Part shown: one piece after another, positions 30,063 through 42,397 of the stretch
Layout of the letters: each line of letters begins with the position of its first letter
Position numbering within the stretch: position 1 is the stretch's first letter
Source: Kuschelorhynchus macadamiae
Lineage: Eukaryota > Arthropoda > Insecta > Coleoptera > Curculionidae
Reading direction: 5' to 3'
Assembly (NCBI GenBank): GCA_030620095.1
Contig: JAUTXW010003388.1
Coordinates: forward strand, 310,001-374,000
DNA length: 64,000 bases
Program-made: the position numbers and the translations under genes
Notes under the pieces: generated by a model
Databases searched by the model: none
Told to the model about the DNA's origin: nothing
Seen by the model: the letters and a program-made list of their open reading frames with translations, nothing else

Positions 30063-30458
30063 ATAAAAAGTTCTGCTTTCTGCCAAATAATATTAAAATA
30101 TTCAAACTTGAGATTGCATATACAGGGTAGTCAAAAATTCCAAAATATCGAAATTGACTCAAGAAAAAGTTACCTTTAATTTTTATTTTATAGCAAAATG
30201 TAATACAAAATCTTACTTAGAATAAAAAAACATATCTAGCACTAGATTCGTTGGTTCCTATCTGAAATCACTTCTTAAGGAATGTAAAACTTTGGCTTCT
30301 TACTGGCAAGTCCAGTTTCTTACTTTTGTTCCTACCTATATACCAGCAAAATATCCCTATTTATCGATTGTTGATAATGGCATTGTTACTGCCATTGTCA
30401 ACCACAATATTGTATTACTTTATTGAAACATCAGTTTGAATATTATAGTAAAAAGAAA

Positions 30459-30660
30459 TGCCACTGAAATTAAGCAAAGAAGATAAAATTGAAATAATTT
30501 TGATTGTCGGAGAATATTAGAAAAGAAGCTCCAGACATTTTTAACCACAGACATCCCGATAAAATTATACATTTCACAATAGTGGGGAATATTCTAACTA
30601 AATTCAAGACTTTTGGAAATGTAGATAATAACTTCACTAATTTTAATTCTAATAAACATT
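30459..30660 (+). pseudogene. Mirrored 5' fragment of transposase gene
   Basis: The plus-strand reading starts MPLKLSKEDKIEIILIVGEY and then hits stops. It is the inverted counterpart of the transposase start at 31781 (MPLKFCLISDKIEIILIV). It exists because the inverted repeat of the element includes the start of the gene. Confidence 0.75.
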
Positions 30661-30702
30661 ACATGTAAATAACTTATTTAACTATAAAAACTAACTGTTC
30701 CG

Positions 30703-31781
30703 TCACTGCACATTTGCCTCAAAATATCCACCATTTCTTTCCATACAGGTAACCCTTCTTACAGAAATTTCTCTTAAGACGTTTCTAATCATGGCAGGCG
30801 TTATGGCCTGTATCTCTTCCCTAATTACCCTCTCCAAATGATCAATATTCTGAAATGGCCTCTTTAGATACACTTTCTCTTTTAAGTAGCCCCAAAAGAA
30901 ATAATCAAGAGGGTTCAAGTCCGGACATCTAGCTGGCCAGAAAATATCAGAATACCTGTCGATTACTCGTCCATTAAAGATAAAATTTAAGTATTGTCTT
31001 ATATCCCTTGCTCCGTGGCATGGTGCGCCATCCTGCTGGTACCATATTTGAAACCTCTCACTTATGGGTAGTTCATGAATAAAATCGTACAAATAAGTAT
31101 TTAGAAAATCCAAGTAGCGTTGACAATTTAAATTATGTTGAAAAAAAACTGGTCCAATTACTCTATCTTTATAAATTCCGCACCATTTGTTTTGAATGAA
31201 TACTGATCACGAGTTTGTATAACAAAATTAGGATTAACGTCACTCAACCAACGACAGTTTTGCGAACTTACAGTCCCATTGGAAGTAAATGTTGCTTCAT
31301 CGGTAAAAATAATGCGTCTTGCCATAAAAGGATCATCTTCTAGCTCCCCTTCTATCAGACAGCAAAACTCGAACCGTCGCTCAAAGTCTCCTGATCTCAA
31401 GGCATGTATAAATTATGGTTTGTAAGGTCGAAAACTGTCTTCTTTCAATATTTTTGAAACTGTATCTTTACCTACGTTATTTGGCAATGTTGCTGACCTT
31501 TTGCGTAGGGACTTTTTAGGGTCTTCTATCACAGAGAGCATTACTTGATTTGTAGTTTCGTCATTCGCAACCCTTGACCTCCGTTTCTTGTTAAAGTTAT
31601 TTTCTACATTTCCAAAAGTCTTGAATTTAGTTAGAATATTCCTCACTGTTGTGAAATGTATAATTTTATCGGGGTGTCTGTTGTTAAAAATGTCTGCAGC
31701 TTCTCGAAATGTTTTATAATTTTCTCGGACAATTAAAATTATTTCAATTTTATCTGAAATTAAGCAAAATTTCAGCGGCAT
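30703..31781 (-). pseudogene. DD41D transposase pseudogene of element 9
   Basis: Start at 31781; N-terminal HTH-type region (AADIFNNRHPDKIIHFTTV) and basic linker NKKRRSR. A TAA near 31411 follows FRPYKP. The next piece has IIFTDEATFTSNGT with the first acidic residue and, near 31195, a frameshift before the WCGIYKDRVIGP block. The 31113-30703 piece has WYQQDGAPCHGARD and CPDLNPLDYFFWG, with 41 residues between the D residues. The C-terminus (RNGGYFEANVQ) is intact. One stop plus one frameshift inactivate it. Confidence 0.85.
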
Positions 31782-32166
31782 TTCTTTTTACTATAATATT
31801 CAAACTGATGTTTCAATAAAGTAATACAATATTGTGGTTGACAATGGCAGTGACAATGCCATTATCAACAATCGATAAATAAGGAAATTTTGCTGGTATG
31901 TAGGTAGGAACAAAAGTAAAAAACTGGACTTGCCAGTAAGAAGCCAAAGTTTTACATTCCTTAAGAAGTGATTTCAGATAGGAAGCAACGAATCTAGTGC
32001 TAGATATGTTTTTTTATTCTAAGTAAGATTTTGTATTACATTTTGCTATAAAATAAAAATTAAAGGTACTTGCAATCTCAAGTTTGAATATTTTAATATT
32101 ATTTCAATTTTTTGAAATTTTTGTAAAACTACTAATAAAAAAGTTTCCCTATATATGCTTAAGTAC

Positions 32167-32170
<4 letters not shown>

Positions 32171-32234
<64 letters not shown>
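32171..32234. repeat. (TA)n microsatellite
   Basis: Short TA array. A direct repeat of AAACTACTAATAAAAAAGTT occurs before it (32126-32145) and again at 32306-32325. Confidence 0.95.
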
Positions 32235-32237
<3 letters not shown>

Positions 32238-32345
32238 TTCATTCCAGTAAGACAGAACTTTTTATAAAGAGTAACAAATGTGATTTTTTCAATACTGTTC
32301 TTTTAAAACTACTAATAAAAAAGTTTTCCATCCGTGAAGAGAACT

Positions 32346-33130
<785 letters not shown>

Positions 33131-33147
33131 TCGAACGTTAAAAGTCC

Positions 33148-34600
33148 AAAAGAAGGGCAAAACCGCCTATGAAAAATTTAACCACAAAAATGAAAAACTG
33201 TATTAGACATTTTTATCCGGAAAAACAATACGAACAATTTAAATGGCTAACAGGGTGTGAAAATACAAGTAAATTATTTTGTTGGCCATGTTTACTTTTT
33301 GAAAATGAAAAAGGTCTCTGGAATAAAACTGGTTTTTCCGATTTAAACAATTGTCATAAAGCTGTAAAAAGACACTTTATAAAGCGCATTTGCAGGCCGT
33401 CATAAAGAAAAGGTCTTCAGCAAAACCAGAATTGAACACGCCCTTAATAAACAGTTGGAAATTAGTCACCGCCAACACAATGAACTAGTCGAAAAAAATA
33501 GGCAAATATTAAGACTTATAAATGTTGTTTTTTTTCTCGGACAGCACGAATTGGGATTTAGAGCTCATGACGAAACAAGGGTTTTTCAAGTAGAGGAAAT
33601 TTTTAAGATTTACTTAGTTTAATGGCTAAATATGATGATTGCTTAAAAAATCATTTAGAGCAGTCTAGCGTTTTTCGCGGAACGTCGAATCGAATCCAGA
33701 ATGAATTTCCGCTGTTGCAACCATTATTCTAAAAAGAATTAAGCAGGAGATTGGCGAGGCGCGGTTCATTGCTATTGTTCTGGACGAAACAACTGATATC
33801 ACTAATTTCAGCCAACTATCTATAATAATACGCTACGTTAAAACAGACGCACGGAAGTATTCAAGAGCGATTTTTAGGTTTTAAGAATACCGTAGTTTAT
33901 AACGTCACTAAAGAAATTAATGGAGAGAAAAAATTAGTAGCTCAAAGCTATGATGGAGCTGCAATGATGGCAGGACAATTAGGGTGTCTGCAAACTAAAG
34001 TTCGAGAAACTTTCCCAAGTGTTGGGTTTGTCCATTGTTTTGCTCATAAATTAAATTTAGTTTTATCCCAGTCCATCAATCACATTAAAGAGTGTAAAGT
34101 ATTTTTCGTTACTTTAAGTGGCATGGCTGCTTTTTTTTTCCAAGTCAACACATCCACAAACGATTGCTCAAAGTAGCTAGGTGCTGCTAGGTGGAACTAT
34201 AATGGAAGACTTGTGTTAATAGTATCTGAAAATCGTGAATCACTGATTGAACTATTTGAAAATATAATAGAAAATAATGAAACGTGGGACTCAGAAGCAA
34301 TAAATAGTTCGAGGGGGTTTTTGGATTGTTTCAAACGAGATTTTAATTATTTGTTGAACATATTTTCAGAAATATTTCCATTCTCGGACAAGGTTTTTAA
34401 TATATTACAAACTAAAACAAATGATATTGCTTTTTGCCTAAAAAAAGTGGATGATTTTAAGTCCATGTTAAGCCAAAAAAGAGATGACTTTGATGATGAT
34501 GACGTTGCATATAGAGCCACAAGCCAAGCGTCTTCGAACAGACAAGGTGGAAGTAGAAAACCATAAAACTACCAATTTTGACATTTATACTATGAAGACT
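33148..34600 (+). pseudogene. ZMYM1-like hAT transposase, truncated copy
   Basis: Close relative of the hAT copy at 42960-45602 but in plus orientation. Pieces: 33169-33405 with the TTF-type zinc-finger region (YEQFKWLTGCENTSKLFCWP), then MAGQLG..VHCFAHKLNLVLSQS (33964-34176) and 34213-34566. It stops at QASSNRQGG, before the hAT dimerisation domain seen in the other copy. Several stops and frameshifts. Truncated at the 3' side; no matching terminus found. Confidence 0.8.
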
Positions 34601-35380
34601 TTCTCAATCAATCCAGTTAGAGATTGGCCATTTTTTTTTGTGTTACTTTATATAGTGTTTTGTTCTCTCGTTTGTAGTGTGCTGCCTTTTTAATAGGTTT
34701 AAAAGTTCTAAACGGTTTAAATTTGATGACTTGTGTTATCCTATTAATTAATATCGTATTGTATTGTAGTGTAACAATTATCTCTTTTTTACAATTTGTT
34801 TAAAGTTTAAATGAAGACGATTTATTATTATTATTATTAATATAAAAGTGAAAGTAATAATTGTAACAGTTTTAGCGCGCGTAAAAGAACTTTATTACTA
34901 GGTATTTTCCCGAAGCTATTTATGTCAAGATTTTCTAATTTTTTTACCCAAAAAATAAAAAAAATGTAACAAAAACAAGCCTATTTTTTAACATGTGCGA
35001 AAAATTGCTTTTCCACCCTCGGTGGCATGTTCGAACTGTCACTTTCCGCCCTTGTTTGGTAAATAACTATTTTGGTATTTTCTTATAATTAAACAACGAA
35101 TAAACTCATTTAAGTAGAAAGCCTTCATTAGTATCATCAATTTTCAGTAACATAACCAGTCGGTATTAGCTATTCAATAATAATTATCGAGTGAACCGGC
35201 TAGTTTTTCAAGGATTGTTTGTTGTGGATTCCTTAACGTTTTTTTAATTAGGAAATCGTTGCCGTACAAGGCGCGATTGGTCGGTTACCTACATATTTTT
35301 AGCGGTGAAAAGTTCACCGTTACGCTGCCATTAGTAAGTTATATTTAAATGATTGCATAATTGCACTTTATTTTTTTTGT
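34601..35380. other. No gene recognised
   Basis: AT-rich sequence with a short ATT run near 34825-34840; nothing else recognised. Confidence 0.4.
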
Positions 35381-36012
35381 ACAGGGTTTTCATTTATATT
35401 TTGACACCTACCTACGGCTTAAAATATAGGAGATACAACAAAAAAACTTTAAATAGAAGAGATTTAGGGTTTTTCTTACATTATCTATTAGGGATATCAG
35501 AACATTTTTTTAAAGCATTAAAGAGGAGAAAAATGTACAATGGGTTCAAACTTTCATGTGTTTTATGGGGTTTCTAGCTTATGAGTGCAGATAAAAAAAT
35601 GCGGTTTGTGCTATATTTGCTACTTTTCGACAAAGCGAAAGATTAAAATTACATTTGTCATAGCCCTCTTAGTTTTTAAGTTACAAGGTGATTTTGGAAA
35701 TTTGTCGTTTTCAAGAACTCCCTGTATCTCGGGTATTTAAAAAGTTATTGTAAGAGTGACACGGATCGTTATAGATTTTTAACGTAGAACCCAGTGGCGG
35801 ACTTGTTTTTTTTTCTTTTTTGTGTAATTAGACTTAGTTTTATACACCACATTTTTAAGGTATCCCCAGAAAAAGTAGTCGAGGGCCGTCAAGCCCGGAG
35901 GTCAAGGTGGTCACTCTATTGTACCTCTACGTCCAATCCATCTTCCCAAAAAAACATTGTCTAAATATTCCCGAACATTCCGAGCAAAATGAAGTAGAGC
36001 ACAATCCTGTGA
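35381..36012 (-). mobile_element. Mariner-like element fragment
   Basis: A CAGGG-type end near 35381 and subterminal sequence (35545-35790) related to the ends of element 7 at 53239. Then a minus-strand transposase fragment at about 36010-35830 that reads LHFARNVREYLDNVFLGRWI and TALDYFFWGYLKNVVYKTKS. One arm and the rest of the gene are missing. A copy of CAGTGGCGGACTT sits near 35790. Confidence 0.6.
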
Positions 36013-36575
36013 AACCATATTTCATCATCCTAAATTCACTTTCAGACCCCGACAAACAAGAACAGTGGACTCAAATGGCACTACACGGCCGGCATCACAA
36101 TGACGCAGTGGCGGCTATTCGGAGGAAGTAAGGGAAGTGCCCTCTTCCCTAAAAAAAACCTGGCAAACTATTTTTTAACACACTTTAAAAATCAATACAA
36201 TATACTAATTTTCAATATTTAATCTAATTCATTTCATTAAAAATTATCAATAATTGCAATGTTAAATTTGATGCATTCGTAGTATTGCCGCTGGCCGCTC
36301 GTCAGAAGCCTAGAGGATTACACAAAACGAAATGATATACTTGCGCGTATTAAGCAAACCCGTATGTGCGCCACCGCATCGGCAGCAAACTCGTTTGTGT
36401 CGATCCACCAACGGAAGAGCCACGTGCAAGCTCGGTAAAAATCTTCCAGCGAGAAATGAAAACAATGCCTGAAAATAATACGAGAATATCGCATAGAACT
36501 AATAGAAACCAAACCACTCCTTTTGATGGGATGGGCTTAGAACCCAAGATTTGTTGAGGAATTGACCGTCAATTC
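36013..36575. other. Unassigned sequence upstream of first stardust exon
   Basis: Contains CAGTGGCGGCTATTCGGAGG at about 36105, followed by TAAGGGAAGTGCCCTCTTCC, similar in style to hAT termini (compare CAGGGGCGTGCGG at 42960). No coding frame with a recognisable product. Confidence 0.4.
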
Positions 36576-36576
36576 C

Positions 36577-36650
36577 AATAATAATAATAATAATAATAAC
36601 CTCACCATTAGTGATACCCTTTTTAAAATAAAAAATAATAATAATAATAA
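36577..36650. repeat. (AAT)n microsatellites in intron
   Basis: Two AAT runs (about 36577-36599 and 36632-36650) just before the exon at 36676. They leave the upstream frame open by chance, giving a run of Asn codons that should not be taken as protein. Confidence 0.7.
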
Positions 36651-36675
36651 TGACGATTTATATTCTTACTTGCAG

Positions 36676-36883
36676 GAACAGATACGAAAACGAAAGGAAG
36701 AAGAGGAACGAATTGCCGCCCAGAATGAGTTTCTCAATAGGTCGTTGCGAGGTTCTAGGAAACTTCAGGCCCTGGAAAGTAAGCCGCAAGGCACCATCAA
36801 TGACGCATACGAGGATGAAGCCGTGGAACCTGCCAGGACCGAAAGTCCGGTCGAAGAAAAAGAACGCGTCCATGTGGCGTATG
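36676..36883 (+). CDS. sdt: stardust/PALS1 exon a: N-terminal basic region
   Basis: Exon of the MAGUK polarity scaffold Stardust (vertebrate PALS1/MPP5). The acceptor TATTCTTACTTGCAG ends at 36675 and the donor ATG/GTAAGT is at 36883/36884. The exon reads EQIRKRKEEEERIAAQNEFL then NRSLRGSRKLQALES, a conserved basic coiled segment upstream of the L27 domains. It ends phase 1, matching exon b. An upstream open frame through Asn codons makes an earlier start possible, but the good acceptor supports 36676. Stardust binds the Crumbs tail and partners Patj and Lin-7 at the apical membrane of epithelia and in photoreceptors. Earlier exons are outside the recognisable part of this window. Confidence 0.85.
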
Positions 36884-38189
36884 GTAAGTAAACTGACTGA
36901 TCACTGAATCAAAATTTGAAATTTGAAACGACTGAGACAAAATTTTAGTAATATTTAAAGCGATTTAAATAAACTTTTTTTTTGTTTTAAAGGTACATTA
37001 TTAGACTTTATTATTGGGCAGAATGTTTGACATACAACACAATTAACGTCAATATACAGGGTGTTTGAAACACATGTGTTTTTTATCCAAAATGTAACTA
37101 CATTTCTGAATTAAACAGCAAATCCCAAAATTATGCTTATCATGTCAAATAATAGCCCCAATTTTGCTTTAAAACGTGCTCTTTAAAAATCTTTGCTAAC
37201 CTGTTTCGTTTTTAAACTATAGAGATTTTTCTAAACACCTACATCATTGTATGATTTTTTTTGTTATAAATTTATAAAATAAGTAAAGGAGGCTTTGAAA
37301 CAAATGCGCATCGATTGTCATCTGTCACCCACAATGTTCAATAGTTTATTCGAGGTTTTGTTTTGTGGGTTTGTTGCTTAAAAACGCTTATCACAAAGAA
37401 TTATGGCTGAAAGGTTGCATATTAAACAAAGTGCTTTATCAAGAAAGAGCATGGCGCAGATATCAAAATACTGGTTCAGTACAATATAACCATGGAGGAG
37501 GTGCTGTGAAAAACCAACCCCTAGGACAGACAGATACATTGTACGTCAAGCTGCTTCCGAGAGGCCTATTACGTGCACAAAAATTAAAACCCATGTCTAA
37601 GTAACACAAAATGTAACCATTTCTACAAAGACCATTCGAAATCGGTTACATGAAGCTCATTTCAATTCCCGACGGCCCTATAGGCATCCTCAGATATTAA
37701 GAGATCACAGACGGTCTCGTCTGATTTTGTGCCGAAGAACTTGTTAATTGGGATTAACTCGAATGGTCACATTGTTTATTTGCGGATGAATCAAAGGTTG
37801 CAATTCTTCCTGACGACAATCGGATGTTTCTTAGATCGAATTCCGTTTGGAGGTGATTCTGGAGTGTGGGGAGGAATTAACAGTTATTATTAATCGCTAT
37901 GTAAACGCATTTCGTTATTTAGAGATTTTGGAGAATAACATACCGCAAGTAGCTGACAGATTGAGCAACAATTTTATTTATGTCGACGATAATGCTAGAC
38001 CACATAGGACAGGAATAGTTAACGAATTTCTCGAAAATCATCACTATAACAGACTGGTTTGCTCTCCCGCTCCACTGATAGTAATCCAATCGAACACATA
38101 TGGGATACTTTAAAGAGGCGTTGGTATGCTTGAGCGATAACTTCTAGAATTATTGATGAATTGGTTGATCAAAATACAAGAGTTCTAAC

Positions 38190-40220
38190 CATACTACACC
38201 ACAACTTGTTACGTTCTGAACGCGCGTTTCGCTAACCAAGTCAGCATCATCAGCAGATGATATAAACTAAAGTAACTTATCCTAACCGAGAATATTTATA
38301 GGTAAATGTGGTCACACTTGGTTGCACCCGACTGCACCATTGTCAAGTAAACGATAGAGTGAGAATAGGCCCTCTGTCTTTATTTAGTGCTTTCTTACCA
38401 CCTTTAACTATTTCTATACTCTCAAATGCATCCAATAATCTATTATTAGACACATTTTTAATCAACTTAAGATTATTTATTCCTATTTGGTGATTGTTTT
38501 CGAAAGCATGTTGGGCAACGCTTGACTTTTCTGTTCTTCCGTATCTTATGTGCCACGTGTTCTTTAAAACTAATGTTTATGGAGCGTTTAATTTCCCAAC
38601 ATATTTTAGATCGCAATCATTACAGCTAATTTCATAGATGCCACTCCTCTCCTTCAAATCGACTTTGTCTTTAGGGTTTCCAAGAAAATTTTTCAAACTG
38701 TTCTCCGTTTTGTAGGCTACTCTAAAACCTACGTTTTTAAATAATTTTTCTAGACCTCTCGTATATCTGGGATCATATGGGATTACTATGAACTTATTGG
38801 GAGCCTCATGTGCTTGAAGAATAGTAGCATCTTTTAACATTTTCTTATGCTTATGCCTATTTACTAATTTATGTACAAAATTATCGTTATATCCATTACT
38901 TTTAGCTATATTTCTAATCCGATTCATTGCATTGTTAAAACGTTCTTTATTTAATGGAAAATTGACTAACCTGTCAAATTCTAATTTATCTTTATTTCTA
39001 ATAACTAACGTGTCGAGAAAAGGTAATTGCCCATTGTTCTCCTTTTCGTATGTAAAATTAATGGAAGGATATTTATTGTTTAATGTTTCTAAGAAAGTGT
39101 CCAAATTTTCTGTTTTAGTATCAAAAATAGCAAATATATCGTCTACGTATCTATACCACACCCTTGGGAAATACTTGAGTTCTTTTTTGAATTGGGTTTC
39201 TAATCTACCCATAAACAAATTTGCAAGCAGCGAAGATAAGCAATTGCCCATCGCAGTTCTTTCAAGTTGTTTATTTATAATATTTGTTGTTGAACTGAAA
39301 AAAAAATTGATTCACACATAATTTTGTGAGAAGCAAATATTCATCAATAATTTCTTTCTTCAAATTATTGATTTCAAGTAGTTTCTTTAGGTACTTACAT
39401 CAAAAGATATTAAAATTTCACCTTCTTTTAAATGAACATTCTTAATTTCTATCTAAGAATTCTGACGAGTTAGTAACCCCAAAGTTATCGAACAAGATAT
39501 TTAATTTGCTGAATTCTTCTACAACCATTTTGAAATATTGTACGTTGGTGATCCAACAGCTGAAACAATAGGTCTCATGGACTTCCCAGGTTTATGGATT
39601 TTGGGAAGGTAATACAGTTTAGATAACTGTGGGTTACTATGTGTTAGTTTGAATTTTACTTTATCGGACACAAGGTTTTTACACCATTTTAAGGTACTTT
39701 TTACTTCTGTTATCATTTTTGATAACGGGTTTTTCTCAATTAAATCGTAAGGACCAGTTTGAATTAAATTATCTACTCTTTCAAAATAATCTGTTTTGTC
39801 TAGTATAACATCTTTATTTGTCAGCTTTTAAATAAAAACATTATTTTTTCTTCAGTCCCTGGATAACTTCAGTATTTTTGCGAGAAACATATTTTGACTT
39901 GTTGTTAACAACGTTTTTTGAGATTTGATTTCTGCAAGCCTCTCTAATGAATCCCTTAGTTGACTCTGGCACGTATTGAATGGATCTTTTGATATTCGCT
40001 ATAATAGTTGGTAAACTATTTTTTACTGAAAGCTCTGCAAATTTCAAACCTTTATTCAAAAGGGTGATTTCTCTATTATCAAAAGACTGAGAAGAAGGGT
40101 TTTCTACAATGTTCTCGACTTCCGAAGAAATTTGTTTTTGTGATTTCAACTTTCTCAGTTTGTTTTTATGTGAACACATTTTCTTCAAAAATTTGGCATC
40201 GATAACTACGAACATTTTTC
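38190..40220 (-). mobile_element. Third Penelope-like element, nested in the Tc1-like element
   Basis: Minus-strand PLE with most of the RT and the start of GIY-YIG. It is bounded by Tc1-like transposase coding sequence on both sides. The 3' side (38205-38275) has TTTCGCTAACCAAGTCAGCA and TCATCAGCAGATG, the GTTTCG..CATCAG style also seen at the other PLE copies. Exact junctions are uncertain by about 20 bp, and I did not identify a target duplication. Confidence 0.75.
38330..40215 (-). pseudogene. PLE reverse transcriptase and GIY-YIG pseudogene
   Basis: From the 5' side: a lysine-rich N-terminal region (about 40215-39841), SKLYYLPKIHKPGKSMRPIV (39716-39519), a gap with frameshifts, and a clean 224-codon frame 39251-38577 with MGNCLSSLLANLFM, RYVDDIFAIF (intact catalytic YVDD) and SGIYEISCNDCDLKYVGK, the start of the GIY-YIG domain. 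A stop then follows, and the remaining nuclease continues in other frames (AQHAFENNHQIGINNLKLIK). The RT core is well preserved; the nuclease is broken. Confidence 0.82.
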
Positions 40221-40845
40221 TTTGGTTGAAGCAATTCATGAAGAATGGCATATAATTCCTCAAGAGTTAATAGACAATGTTATATCAAGTGTGCCCAGAC
40301 GATGTCGAGAGGTTATAAGAGTTCGCGGAGGACCCACCCGATACTAGTACCTGTAGTACCTACTTGTCTTTAGTTTTTTATTTCACTTTCGGTTTTAAAA
40401 ATACTGTTTTAGTTAAGATTAATTTTGCTAATTAATGTTTTTTAATGGTAAACATTGTTGTATCGCTTTTTCACCAATATGGTAATATTATAAATCCAGA
40501 GGTGTACAAAAACCTGGATAATTTTAAAACGGAATAAGTTGGCAAAGGTTTTTAAAAAACATGATTGAAAGATTAAAAATTCATGATGACATGATAAGAA
40601 TAATTTTGGGATTTACTGTTTAATTTAGAAATGTAGATAGATTTTGAATAAAAATCACGTGTGTTTGAATCTCCCTGTATATTTACGTTAATTGTGTTTA
40701 ATATCAAACATCCTCCCCTAGAATAGAGGCTAATAATGTACCTTTAAAACAAAAAAAGGTTTACTTAAATCGCTTGTAGGAATGAAAAAAAATCAAATTA
40801 CAAATATTACTAAAATTTCGTTCAAATTTCCATGAGTGTATTATA

Positions 40846-40913
40846 CAGGGGGTTAATTAATGTCTCGGACATATTTCAGGGGGATGATAGTACTCGACAA
40901 AATAGGAAAAAAA

Positions 40914-40959
<46 letters not shown>

Positions 40960-41088
40960 GGTCAGGAACGCACCATTTTCGTTAAATATGGTTTCATTTT
41001 TTTTCTCGTTTTTTGCTTTTTTTCTCCAGTAGATTTCGATATAATTAGTTCAAATTTAGTACAGTGTTACATTTTTTGGCGCCCCCTG
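40846..41088. mobile_element. MITE-like element containing (TA)n
   Basis: About 243 bp bounded by TA-CAGGGGG and CCCCCTG-TA. It holds a TA array at 40917-40957. The inverted match at the ends is only about 7 bp, so the call rests mainly on the TA-flanked CAGGGGG pair. Confidence 0.42.
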
Positions 41089-41159
41089 TATACATTCTGA
41101 TATAAAATTTAAATTCTCTGTTCATTTATGTAGCTTTTTAGTCGTCTGCATTATTATCG

Positions 41160-41400
41160 TATCTGTCACAGTTTTCGACTTATTTGCAAAAATTGACATT
41201 GATGCAAAATTAAATGTAAGCGAAGTAATGAATCTGAAAAAAAACTAGTAGGCTGAAGCAGATCTTTTATTAATTTTGTTTTTTGTTCTGACATTTTGTA
41301 ACAGAAGTAATTTTTTAGTTTAGACCAACTTGAGTTTGGAATCTTCTCTAATAGCCTGGAATGATAGGAAGCGTTATCAATCACTATGAGGGGGAAGGCT
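41160..41400 (-). pseudogene. IS630/Tc1-type transposase fragment
   Basis: The minus strand reads FPLIVIDNASYHSRLLEKIP then NSSWSK, a block resembling the second acidic motif of a DDE transposase subgroup found in arthropods (IDNA.YHS), followed by a frame change. Nothing else of the gene is recognisable nearby. Confidence 0.5.
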
Positions 41401-41717
41401 GTTCTAAATTTGGGAATACCCAGATTTAAAAATCAGAATTTTCATACGCTGCCATTATTCGAAGAAATTGATAAATATCAATTAAATAAACATACCAAAT
41501 GAACGTTTATAAACAGCTTTATAAACCAAAAGTCAATCCAAAAACCGATGAGATTTTTTTTTGTTTGTTGTCATAAACAATAGCCACAGCCTACTATTAA
41601 ATTATGCATTTAATTTTAGAAAATTAACATTTATTTGCGTGTTTCTGAGAAAAAGTGCATACAATTATATATTTTTGAAAAGCAATAAAAAATCAAATTT
41701 TATAGTCTATAAATATA

Positions 41718-41945
41718 CAGGGTGTTCCATTTTATGATAAGTTATCGGATAGTTGAGATACGAGGGATGCCTGAAAATGCAACATTTTCAATTTAGCCCT
41801 GTATCTTAAAAAGTAAAAGGGCTATGAAAATTTGGTTAACGATCTTTAGTTTAACGAAAAAGTAGCACACTGTCGCGAAAACCTCAATTCTCTCTATAAA
41901 AATAACGGAGATACCCCGCAAAAATACCCAAAATGGGACACCCTG
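41718..41945. mobile_element. MITE derived from the element 7 family
   Basis: 228 bp, TA-flanked, with ends CAGGGTGTTCCATTTTA and the inverse of CAGGGTGTCCCATTTTG (15 of 16 match). The interior (CTGTCGCGAAAACC, GAGATACCCCGC) matches the subterminal sequence of the DD41D element at 53239-55496 in reverse orientation. It looks like a short non-autonomous derivative of that family. Confidence 0.75.
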
Positions 41946-42397
41946 TACATCGATTACTCCGCGATGCTTTGACTAATTTGGATGCAATTTTTAAGGTATA
42001 TTTAAATATTTAGGATATTGTCGGAGTAGTCCCATACATCACGAAAATTGTTAAAAATATGGCAATTTTAAATTGTTTCGCGACGCGATGTAAGCAGCAT
42101 GTTGCGTTCACCATCTTATCAGGAAAGAAAGTATGTATGGACCCAGTGGCTATTTGCTAAAACCGATTTTATAATAAAACTCATAAATATAACTAAAAAG
42201 GAGAAAATACTAATTTTTATATGAAAAAAAAGGAAAACCGACTCCGAATTTCTGTTCCGGACAGCTGTAGGCAAAACATGATATTTTGCAATTTTTTTAA
42301 TACTAACATCTTGAGAAAGAAGAGTTTACGGTCCCTTGTTAATAAAACTGTTTTTCTTGTTTTTATGAGATATTCCAATGATTCCATTTATTTCCAG

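Larger units (their letters stand above)
30086..32100 (-). mobile_element. DD41D-type element 9 with coding sequence inside its inverted repeat
   Basis: Inverted repeats at about 30086-30660 and 31610-32100. On the left, a CAGGGTAGTC-containing segment of about 45 bp (from 30125) has no counterpart on the right. The arms extend past non-coding sequence into the transposase start, so the N-terminal coding region occurs twice in opposite orientation (functional-sense copy at 31781-31610, mirrored remnant at 30459-30660). A minus-strand transposase occupies the middle. It lies within 25 bp of element 8. Confidence 0.8.
37360..40348 (+). pseudogene. Tc1-like transposase, interrupted by PLE
   Basis: Plus-strand pieces: AWRRYQNTGSVQYNHGGG (helix-turn-helix and linker), TIRNRLHEAHFNSRRP, FADESKVAILPDDNR with the first acidic residue, YVDDNARPHRTGIVNEFLEN with the second, and NPIEHIWDTLKRR with the E about 34 residues on after a frameshift. 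The last 30 or so residues (EEWHIIPQELIDNVISSVPR to GGPTRY) are at about 40235-40348, beyond the inserted PLE. Multiple frameshifts and the insertion make it inactive. Confidence 0.78.
37057..40677 (+). mobile_element. Tc1-like (DD34E-type) transposon carrying a nested PLE
   Basis: Ends CAGGGTGTTTGAAACACATG (37057) and GTGTGTTTGAATCTCCCTG (40677), flanked by TA. Removing the inserted PLE (about 38190-40220) leaves roughly 1.6 kb, the usual Tc1 size. Transposase on the plus strand, with its last segment found on the far side of the PLE. Confidence 0.78.
36912..40830. repeat. Outer inverted repeat around the Tc1-like element
   Basis: 36912-37056 and 40678-40830 are imperfect inverted copies (shared text such as TTTGTTTTAAAGGTACATTA and its complement) that continue the inner TIR of the Tc1-like element without a gap. 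Either the Tc1-like element landed at the centre of a fold-back, or the element's ends are longer than its CAGGGTG borders suggest. Confidence 0.6.
36884..42397 (+). other. stardust intron a-b, filled with transposons
   Basis: 5514 bp between exons. It holds a Tc1-like element with a PLE inside it, two short MITEs (40846-41088 and 41718-41945) and a transposase fragment near 41300. The donor GTAAGT and acceptor TTTATTTCCAG are canonical. 42000-42390 shows no feature apart from short A-rich runs. Confidence 0.8.

Noticed and set aside
36562..36675. Upstream extension of stardust exon a with poly-Asn
   Set aside because: The Asn runs come from AAT microsatellites, and a strong acceptor at 36675 explains the open frame as chance.
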